A DNA stretch of 64,000 nt from Burkholderiales bacterium (GTDB lineage Bacteria; Pseudomonadota; Gammaproteobacteria; Burkholderiales; Burkholderiaceae_C). Location of the stretch: NCBI GenBank assembly GCA_016223165.1, contig JACRPO010000012.1:682001-746000 (forward strand). The letters are read 5' to 3'. Below, piece by piece: positions 46,542 through 52,965 of the stretch. The notes under the pieces are model-generated. The model saw only the letters and a list, made by a program, of their open reading frames with translations, had not been told where the DNA came from and made no database searches. A program made the translations under genes and the position numbers. Each line of letters begins with the position of its first letter. Within the stretch, counting starts at the first letter, position 1.

Positions 46542-47804
46542 ATGCTGCCCGCAACGCTGAAGCCCCTTCTCACCCGGCCCGGCCGCTGGCTCGCCTTGCT
46601 CGTCGTGCTGGGCATGGTGGTCGTCGTCACGCCCCTGGTCGAGATCTGGCGCCGGCACGGCCTCGAGATGCAGACCGCCTTCGATGCCCGCCGCGCCCTC
46701 GAAGCGGTGGCCGGCGCGGTGCAGACACAACGGGCGCTGTCGGCGCACCGCCCCTACGCCGCCGCGGTGCTGGCCGGCCGCAGCGAGCAGGAACCCGAGC
46801 GGCTGCGCCGCCAGCAGGCGGTGGACAGCGAGGTGGGCGCCCTCGTCGCCACGCTGGAGGCACGCCGCCTGCACCGGGCACTGGACGAGGCCGACCAGCT
46901 TCGCAACGACTGGTCGAACCTGCTCGAGGGCATCGGTGGCCGGCGGATGCACGTCATGGCCAGTGACCTCGCGCACGCCCTGCTGGTCGAGCAGGCCTTC
47001 GTGATCATGGATCTCGCGGCCAGTGCCGGCGCCCTGCACGGGCAGGTCGGGCGCGCGTTCGGCGCCGAAGAGTGGACCCTGGCGCTGCACACCCTGCCGC
47101 GCTTTGCCCTGGCGCTCGCGGCATGGGGTGACGAGGCAGAGCCTGCCGCCGCTCTCCCTGTCGGATCGCCGGCCGGATCAGTGGCCGGATCGCCGGCCGC
47201 AGGCCCGACAGCGGCGCCGGCCCTCGCGCTGCACCCGCGCCTCGCTGCAGATGCCCGCCGGGCCACCAAGGCGGCGGCCGAGCTGCTCGCCTCGCTCGAC
47301 GCCGCCGGGGCCGACGAGCCGGCCCCGGACCCCGCCCTCGTGCGCTCGCTGGTCGCGCTGCGCCAAAGCGCCTCGCAGCTTTCCGAGATGAGGTCGACCA
47401 CGATGGCGGCCGCGCGGCGGGCCCAGGCGGCTGGCCTCGAGGCCAGCGCGGCACTGTTCGGCCGCTTCGATGCGGGGCTCGCCGAGTCGGTTTCGGTGCT
47501 TCAGCGCGAGCGCCAGATAGTCGCGGCGGCCGGCCTCCTCGCCATGCTCGTCGCGGCTCTTGCGGCGGCGCTGGCAATGCCGCGCACGGCGGCGCCGCAG
47601 GAGCAGGCCGACGGGGACGACGCGGCCGACGCACCCGACGGCAGCGCTCAGGCGAGCGAGCCGGCACCAGGCATCACGGCCACCAGCGCCGGCAGCGCCG
47701 AGAGTCGCGGCCCGGCCAGCGACCTGCTGCATCGGCTGCGTCGCGGAGAGATCGATGCGGACTCCGACAGCCCCGTCCGCCCCAAGCCGCCGGCCGCGCG
47801 CTGA
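46542..47804 (+). CDS. Sensor-like membrane protein without output domain, 420 aa
   Basis: Two membrane segments (about residues 15-35 and 329-350) enclose a helical region of about 290 residues, rich in alanine and arginine, with a PXXA/GSPAGSVAGSPA tract (about 206-221) from a 12-bp repeat. The helix QTQRALSAHRPYAAAVLAGR resembles nitrate/nitrite-sensing (NIT) or CHASE-type ligand helices, but I cannot confirm the domain. The C-terminal 70 residues are acidic and disordered with no kinase, GGDEF or receiver domain. It is divergent from the PpkA-like kinase, which has its own periplasmic domain; a link between them is speculation. Confidence 0.7.
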   Translation: MLPATLKPLLTRPGRWLALLVVLGMVVVVTPLVEIWRRHGLEMQTAFDARRALEAVAGAVQTQRALSAHRPYAAAVLAGRSEQEPERLRRQQAVDSEVGALVATLEARRLHRALDEADQLRNDWSNLLEGIGGRRMHVMASDLAHALLVEQAFVIMDLAASAGALHGQVGRAFGAEEWTLALHTLPRFALALAAWGDEAEPAAALPVGSPAGSVAGSPAAGPTAAPALALHPRLAADARRATKAAAELLASLDAAGADEPAPDPALVRSLVALRQSASQLSEMRSTTMAAARRAQAAGLEASAALFGRFDAGLAESVSVLQRERQIVAAAGLLAMLVAALAAALAMPRTAAPQEQADGDDAADAPDGSAQASEPAPGITATSAGSAESRGPASDLLHRLRRGEIDADSDSPVRPKPPAAR

Positions 47805-47846
47805 TCGACGCACCGGCCGCTGGGCCGCGCTCATCTGCGCGAGCGC

Positions 47847-48242
47847 TCAGGTGTCCGGCTCGTACATCGCCTCGAACTTCTCGGCCCCGACCGCGTAGGC
47901 GTCGCTGCCGTCCTCGTGGTTGCTCACCAGCCAGTCGCCGGCGGCATAGGCCGTGCGGCCCTCGCGGGTGATGACGCTGCCGGCCTCGCGCGCCTGCTCC
48001 GCCCACACCGGCGTGCTCTTGACGTAGGTGCCGCGACCCACCTCGCGGTACGTGCGCGCGAATGACTCGGCCGCGACGGTGTAGACGTCGCCGTCGTTGT
48101 CGACCAGCCAGTCGCCGGCCCGCGCCTGCTGCTCGTGGCCCCACTTGCGATAGCGCAGGCCCTCGGTCTCGAGGCGCAGCTGCACCGCGACCACGGCCTG
48201 GTCGGGCTTGCGGCGGTAGCGCTGGCGAAGGCTCATGCTCAT
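47847..48242 (-). CDS. Conserved hypothetical protein with two PGDYG-like motifs, 131 aa
   Basis: The protein holds two related halves: WGHEQQARAGDWLVDNDGDVYTVAAESFARTYREV and TREGRTAYAAGDWLVSNHEDGSDAYAVGAEKFEAMYEP. Each has AGDWLV followed by an acidic loop and a (V/A)xAExFxxxY helix, which suggests an internal duplication. It is cytoplasmic (no signal peptide). Function unknown. Two in-frame ATGs (48242 and 48236) are possible; neither has a clear ribosome binding site. A rho-independent terminator ends only about 15 bases upstream of the start. Confidence 0.75.
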   Translation of the reverse strand: MSMSLRQRYRRKPDQAVVAVQLRLETEGLRYRKWGHEQQARAGDWLVDNDGDVYTVAAESFARTYREVGRGTYVKSTPVWAEQAREAGSVITREGRTAYAAGDWLVSNHEDGSDAYAVGAEKFEAMYEPDT

Positions 48243-48256
48243 GCGGGCCGGGAAGG

Positions 48257-48291
48257 AAAAACGGCTCAGAGGCCGAAGCTTCTGAGCCGTT
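48257..48291 (-). terminator. Rho-independent terminator after tRNA-Arg
   Basis: An 11-bp perfect inverted repeat (AACGGCTCAGA, 10-base loop, TCTGAGCCGTT), followed on the minus strand by a run of five T, lies 13 bases after the tRNA-Arg 3' end. It should stop tRNA transcription. It also lies just before the start of the next minus-strand gene (48242). Confidence 0.88.
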
Positions 48292-48303
48292 GATCCCGGA
48301 ATC

Positions 48304-48380
48304 TGGCGCGGCTGGCAGGATTCGAACCCACGACCCCTTGGTTCGTAGCCAAGTACTCTATCCAACTGAGCTACAGCCGC
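48304..48380 (-). tRNA. tRNA-Arg(ACG), CCA encoded
   Basis: The minus strand gives a standard 77-nt tRNA: acceptor GCGGCTG paired with CAGCCGC, D-arm AGCTCAGTTGGATAGAGT, anticodon stem CTTGG/CCAAG with loop CTACGAA (anticodon ACG, read as ICG after deamination), T-loop GGTTCGAATCC and encoded GCCA. It reads CGU/CGC/CGA, the main arginine codons in this genome. Confidence 0.98.
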
Positions 48381-48445
48381 GCGACAGCCGCAAAGTATAT
48401 CGCAGCATGCTTGCGCCGCCGGCCGGCGGCCATGGCCGCTTGCGT

Positions 48446-49693
48446 TCAGTCCAGCGTCGCGGCGGCGCGGTCGCACGAGGCCGCGCGCACTTCGTCGCCC
48501 TGCGTGCGTGCCATCTGCGCCAGCCGGCGCCAGGCGGCGCGGCGCGCGCGCGCGGGCAGCGTCGGCGCCCCGGCGGCCTGCTCGAGCAGCAGGCGTGCCT
48601 TGCCATACAGGCCGCTCGCCGCATACGAGGCCCCGACCGCGGCGAGCACGGCGCTGTCGTGGCCGAAGGCCTGCGCGGCGCTCTCGAGCGCCGGCAGCCA
48701 GTCGGAGGTGATGCCGTCGGTCGCCTCGGCCAGCGTGAGGGCGATCGCCTCGCGATCGCCGCGCTCGAGCTCGCCGAGGCGGTCCCAGAACGGGCGCAGC
48801 CATTGGCGCGCCTGCTCGGCCGCACCGAGGTCGATGGCGCGGCGCGCAGCGCGCGCCGCGATGCGCGGGTCGCGCCGGTCGGCGCCGTCGAACTGCTGCC
48901 ACAGGCGGCGCAGCTGCTGCATGTCGTGCGCCTGCGCCAGCGTCTCCTCGGCGAGGGCGCGCAGCAAACCCTGCGCCACCGTGGCCGAGAAGGCCTGGTG
49001 GTTGGCGAGCAGGCGCGCCATGTGCAACGCCTGCAGCGGTACGCGCGCGGCACGCGCCGCGTGCATGCGCAGGTGCAACGCGTGCGTGCGGCGCGCCGCG
49101 CCGGGCGACAGCACAGCCAGCGCTTCCATCGCCTGCTCGGCGTCGTGGTCGTCGAGTGCCCACTGCGCGGCCATCAGCTGTGCGCCGTCGTCCAGGCCGC
49201 GCGCACTGCCGCCTTGCCGCGCTGCCGCCAGCGCCTTGCCCAACGACTCCTGGCGGCCGCTTCGGTCCTGCATGCGATGCGCGCCGTTGGCGGCCAGGAG
49301 GTGGCCGATGACGGCGAAGTCGGGCGCCGCACCCAGCGCAGGCAGGTCGGCCTGCAATGCCAGCGCGCGATGCGCCGCCTTGCGCGCGCGGCCATAGCGC
49401 GCGTTGGCCAGCTCGGCGATCGCCTCGCGCAGCGCCGCATGCGCGGCCTGCTCCTTTCGCTGCTCGCGCCATTCGCGCGCGCGGCGCGGCAGGCTCACGA
49501 TGCGCGCCAGCGCGTGCGCCGAGAGCACCAGCACCGCGCACACCACGAGTACCGCGAGCACGAAGAAGTTGAGCGAGACATCGGTGCGCCAGCCCGCAAA
49601 GAAGATCGACACGAGGCCGTCGTTGCGCCCGAACGTCGTCGCCGCCAGCACCGCCACCACGAAGAGCAGGACGACCCAGATCAGCCCGCGCAT
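48446..49693 (-). CDS. hemY: HemY-family membrane protein (heme biosynthesis operon), 415 aa
   Basis: Two N-terminal membrane segments (about residues 3-20 and 40-62) with the typical MRGLIWVVLLFVVAV start and FFVLAVLVVCAVLVL are followed by TPR-like helical repeats (LLANHQAFSATVAQGLLRALAEETLAQ and later). This is the proteobacterial HemY, not the protoporphyrinogen oxidase of the same name; it is a membrane protein of unclear function in the hem operon. It follows hemX after 56 bases in hemC-hemD-hemX-hemY. Confidence 0.93.
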   Translation of the reverse strand: MRGLIWVVLLFVVAVLAATTFGRNDGLVSIFFAGWRTDVSLNFFVLAVLVVCAVLVLSAHALARIVSLPRRAREWREQRKEQAAHAALREAIAELANARYGRARKAAHRALALQADLPALGAAPDFAVIGHLLAANGAHRMQDRSGRQESLGKALAAARQGGSARGLDDGAQLMAAQWALDDHDAEQAMEALAVLSPGAARRTHALHLRMHAARAARVPLQALHMARLLANHQAFSATVAQGLLRALAEETLAQAHDMQQLRRLWQQFDGADRRDPRIAARAARRAIDLGAAEQARQWLRPFWDRLGELERGDREAIALTLAEATDGITSDWLPALESAAQAFGHDSAVLAAVGASYAASGLYGKARLLLEQAAGAPTLPARARRAAWRRLAQMARTQGDEVRAASCDRAAATLD

Positions 49694-49749
49694 CGAACGG
49701 CTCGGTCGGCGTGAGTTGCGGGCTGCAGCACGGGCCGTCGCACGCCGGG

Positions 49750-50988
49750 TCAGCGGCCGGCGGAAGCGGCGGCGATGGCCGCCAGCGTGGCGTCGGGTCG
49801 CGGCAGCGTCACCGTGCGCGCCTGCACGATGACCTGGCGCAACGCCTCCATCGCCACCGTCGTTCGGCGCACGCTGCGATCGAAATAGCGCTCCAGTGCC
49901 GCCTGGGAGGCGCGCAGGTCCGACTGCGCCACGTCGAACTGCCGCGACAGCAGCGCCAGCCGCGCATTGAGCAGGCGCAGCTTGACGTTCTCGCGCAGGA
50001 AGTAGGCCTGCTCGGGGGCGATGAACATCGCCTGCGGGTCGTCGATGCGCGTCACGCGCAGCAGCGCACGAGTCTCGTTCCAGGCCTGCGCGGTCAGGCG
50101 CTGCCAGGCTTGGCGCAGCGAGCCGATGAGTTCACCGCCCGGCTCGGCCGGGGCGGGCGTCGACGCCGCCTTGGCCGCGGCCGGCGCCGATGCGGCGGCC
50201 GGTGCCGCCCCCGTGCCCGCCTCGGCGGCGGGCGAGACCGACGCCGTGCTGCGCCGCGCCGCCGGGTGCTGCGGCACGACCAGCAGCGGCAACTCGTCGA
50301 TCTGCCGCATCACGTCGTCGAGCCGACTCGCGAGCACCGACAGATCCGTGCTGCCGGCGGCGCGGGTGCGCTCCAGGTCCTGGGCGATGGCGCGGCGCAC
50401 GCGTTCGAGCCGCGGCTGCGCGTAGCGCGCCAGGCGCTCCTCGGCCTGGCGCAGCACCAGCAGCAACGGCTCGGCGCTGCCGGTGATCGCCGACTGCTGC
50501 TGCGCCACGCGCACCGCGGCCTCGACGTCGGCGAGCACGTTCTCGTCGCGCGAGCGCGCCATCGATTGCAGCAGGTCCTCGAACTGCGAGCGATGCATCG
50601 CCGTCTCGGCCACGCGCGCCTCGAGCAGCGCCATCTTCGCCGCCACCTCGCGCGAGGCCGTCTCGGCCTGGCGCGCGAGCGCGCGCGCCTCGCCGGCGGC
50701 CAACGTGGTGTCCTGCTGTCGCCGCACCAGCTCGGCCTCGAGCACCTTCACGCGCTGCTGCGCCGAATAGGCCAGGGCGAGCGCACCGGCGGCAAGCGCC
50801 GTCAGCAGCACGGCCACGGGCAGCAGGCCTCGCCACACCCACGCCGGTGTCGTGCCGGCCGGGTGTGCCGCGGCCTCGGGCCGCGACGCATCGGGCGCGG
50901 GCGCCGTTGCCTCGGCGGCCGGCTGGACTTCGGCCGCGGCCGGCGTCGGTTCCGGCGCCGAAGAAGACGGGGGCGTGGCTTGGCTCAC
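49750..50988 (-). CDS. hemX: HemX-family membrane protein, 412 aa
   Basis: A proline/alanine-rich N-terminus, one membrane segment (about residues 55-75) and a long coiled coil (VLEAELVRRQQDTTLAAGEARALARQAETASREVAAKMALLEARV) are followed by the HemX C-terminal region (AYFLRENVKLRLLNARLALLSRQFDVAQSDLRAS). HemX is often labelled a uroporphyrinogen-III methyltransferase, but this protein shows no methyltransferase motifs; its role is unknown. The GTG start overlaps the hemD stop by four bases (GTGA). An Ala/Pro-rich linker (about 255-280) lies between two helical parts. Confidence 0.92.
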   Translation of the reverse strand: MSQATPPSSSAPEPTPAAAEVQPAAEATAPAPDASRPEAAAHPAGTTPAWVWRGLLPVAVLLTALAAGALALAYSAQQRVKVLEAELVRRQQDTTLAAGEARALARQAETASREVAAKMALLEARVAETAMHRSQFEDLLQSMARSRDENVLADVEAAVRVAQQQSAITGSAEPLLLVLRQAEERLARYAQPRLERVRRAIAQDLERTRAAGSTDLSVLASRLDDVMRQIDELPLLVVPQHPAARRSTASVSPAAEAGTGAAPAAASAPAAAKAASTPAPAEPGGELIGSLRQAWQRLTAQAWNETRALLRVTRIDDPQAMFIAPEQAYFLRENVKLRLLNARLALLSRQFDVAQSDLRASQAALERYFDRSVRRTTVAMEALRQVIVQARTVTLPRPDATLAAIAAASAGR

Positions 50989-51824
50989 AGGGGGCGGGAT
51001 TGTATCGGCGCACCCTCGGCAGCCCCGCCCTGCGCGGCGCCTTGCAGCAACGCCGACCAGGCCTGCCGCAACGCCGGCAGGCCCGGCGACAGGACCTGCA
51101 CGTGCACGAACCCGACGGCGCGCGCCGCCTCGCCGATGCGCGGATGCGTGGCGAAGGCGAACGAGGCGCGCCAGGCGCTGGCGGGCGCCAGCCTGGGCAG
51201 GTTGTGCACCGCCTCGCTGCTGCTGAAGAGCCAGGCATGGCCGCCGGGGTCCGCCTCGGCGGCGGCCAGCAGCGCCGCCTCGGCGGGGCCGAGGCGCGGC
51301 AGCGTGCGCCGATAGGCAGCCACCTGCTCCACCTGCGCCCCGGCAGCGCGCAGGGTGTCGGCAAGCCAGTCGCGGCCGCCTTCGCCGCGCACGATGAGCA
51401 CCTTCGATCCGCGCCAATCGAGATCACGCAGCCGTTGCCACAAGGCTTCGCTGTCCAGCCGCCCGGCTTCGGGCCCCGGCTCGCGCACCCGGGCCGGCGG
51501 CACGCCCGCCGCAAGCAACGCGGCCGTCGTGCCCGGGCCGGTGGAACCGGCGAGCGCTTGCGGCGGCCAGGCGGCCCCGCCGGCGGCGGCGAAAAAGTGC
51601 ATCACCGCATTGGCGCTCACGAACATCACGAGCCGCCGGTCGGCCAGCGTCGCCCAGCAGCGCCGCAACGCCGCCGAGGGTTGCGCGCCGCCCTCGCCTT
51701 GCGGCGCCTGCGGCAGCGCTTCGATGCCGATCAGCGGCAGCGCATGTGCGTCCACGCCGTGCGCCCGCAGCTCCGCCACCGCAGGCTCGGCTTGCTCGAT
51801 GGGCCGCGTAACGAGGAGTCGCAT
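50985..51824 (-). CDS. hemD: Uroporphyrinogen-III synthase, 279 aa
   Basis: HemD closes hydroxymethylbilane to uroporphyrinogen III. The family is weakly conserved, but the start LLVTRPIEQAEPAVAELRAHGVDAHALPLIGIEAL, the middle VMFVSANAVMHFF and VLIVRGEGGRDWLADTLRAAGAQVEQVAAYRR, and WLFSSSEAVHNL fit well. Position after hemC and overlap with hemX by four bases support the call. The length is normal. Confidence 0.95.
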   Translation of the reverse strand: MRLLVTRPIEQAEPAVAELRAHGVDAHALPLIGIEALPQAPQGEGGAQPSAALRRCWATLADRRLVMFVSANAVMHFFAAAGGAAWPPQALAGSTGPGTTAALLAAGVPPARVREPGPEAGRLDSEALWQRLRDLDWRGSKVLIVRGEGGRDWLADTLRAAGAQVEQVAAYRRTLPRLGPAEAALLAAAEADPGGHAWLFSSSEAVHNLPRLAPASAWRASFAFATHPRIGEAARAVGFVHVQVLSPGLPALRQAWSALLQGAAQGGAAEGAPIQSRPL

Positions 51825-51912
51825 CGGTGTGCTTCCCGCGCTTCCTGTCGCGGCGATGCTCGCTGTTCAGGGCTCGGGCGACAGGGCTCGGCGACGCGGG
51901 CCGCTCGGCCGG

Positions 51913-52854
51913 TCAGGCCGGCCCGAGGTACTCGGCCGCGCCTGCGGCGAGCAGCCTGGCCGCCGCCGCCTGCCCGAGCGCCTGCGCCGCCGCGGCATCG
52001 CTGACCACGGCCTCGAGGGCGGCATGCAGCAGCGGCCGGCGGACGTCGCCGGTGTGGCCGAGCGCCACCTCGATGAGCAGGCGCTCGCCGGCCCAGCGCG
52101 CGTGCGCGGCGAGCGGCATGCTGCAGCTCCCGCCGAGCGTGCGCGACACGGCGCGCTCGGCCAGCGCCGCGAATTCGGTGGCGTGGTGCGAGGTCTGCGC
52201 GAGCAGGGCCCGCAGCGCCGTCGCGTCCTCGCGCACCTCGAGGCCGAGCGCACCCTGGCCGGCGGCCGGGATCATCTGCCGCACGTCGAATGCGGCGCGG
52301 ATGCGCGCCGCGAGCCCGAGCCGCGTCAACCCAGCGGCGGCGAGCACGATGGCGTCGTAGCCGCCCTCGTCGAGCTTGCGCAGGCGGGTGTCGAGATTGC
52401 CGCGCAGCGGCTGGATGTCCAGGTCCGGTCGCAGCGCCAGCAACTGCGCCTGGCGGCGCAGGCTCGAGGTGCCCACGCGTGCGCCCGGCGGCAGATCGGC
52501 GAGCGAGGCATGGCGATTGGAGACGAAGGCGTCGCGCGGGTCCTCGCGCTCCCACACGGCGGCGAGCACGAAGCCGGGCGGCAGGTCCATCGGCACGTCC
52601 TTCAGCGAATGCACCGCAAGCTGCGCGCGCCCCTCCTCGAGCGCCGTCTCGAGCTCCTTCACGAACAGGCCCTTGCCGCCCACCTTCGACAACGTACGGT
52701 CGAGGATCTGGTCGCCGCGCGTCGTCATGCCCAGCAACTCGACCTCGAGGCCGAAGCGCTCGGCGAGCACGCCGCGCACATGCTCGGCCTGCCACAGCGC
52801 GAGCCGGCTTTCGCGCGTGGCGATGATGGTGCGGGACATGCCGGCCTGATTCAT
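51913..52854 (-). CDS. hemC: Porphobilinogen deaminase (hydroxymethylbilane synthase), 313 aa
   Basis: HemC joins four porphobilinogen molecules. Clear motifs: ATRESRLALWQAEHV, KVGGKGLFVKELETALEEGRAQLAVHSLKDVPMDLPPGF, GTSSLRRQAQLL, LRGNLDTRLRKLDEGGYDAIVLAAAGLTRLG and the dipyrromethane cofactor cysteine in LGGSCSMPLAAHA. Start at 52854 (MNQAGMSRT), with a second ATG five codons on (MSRTIIATR) also possible. It is divergent from ppc with a 111-base gap, and hemD follows after 88 bases. Confidence 0.96.
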   Translation of the reverse strand: MNQAGMSRTIIATRESRLALWQAEHVRGVLAERFGLEVELLGMTTRGDQILDRTLSKVGGKGLFVKELETALEEGRAQLAVHSLKDVPMDLPPGFVLAAVWEREDPRDAFVSNRHASLADLPPGARVGTSSLRRQAQLLALRPDLDIQPLRGNLDTRLRKLDEGGYDAIVLAAAGLTRLGLAARIRAAFDVRQMIPAAGQGALGLEVREDATALRALLAQTSHHATEFAALAERAVSRTLGGSCSMPLAAHARWAGERLLIEVALGHTGDVRRPLLHAALEAVVSDAAAAQALGQAAAARLLAAGAAEYLGPA

Positions 52855-52937
52855 GCATCGATTATCGCCAGCGCCTGCCGGCGCTCCGCGCTGGTGCGCC
52901 GCCGCCCCGGAAGAGCTCGGCTTCGGGTGCAGAATTG

Positions 52938-52950
52938 GTAATCCGATTAC
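52938..52950. promoter_or_regulatory. Perfect palindrome upstream of ppc
   Basis: GTAATC-C-GATTAC is a perfect 13-base palindrome 15 bases before the ppc start, in the hemC/ppc divergent region. It is AT-rich against the background. It could be an operator or a short hairpin in the ppc leader that leaves the AGGAGG site free. No regulator can be named. Confidence 0.4.
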
Positions 52951-52965
52951 ACAGGAGGGAGCCAC

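Noticed and set aside
49750..50988. HemX as a uroporphyrinogen-III methyltransferase
   Set aside because: No SAM-binding or methyltransferase motif is visible. The label in databases comes from operon position.
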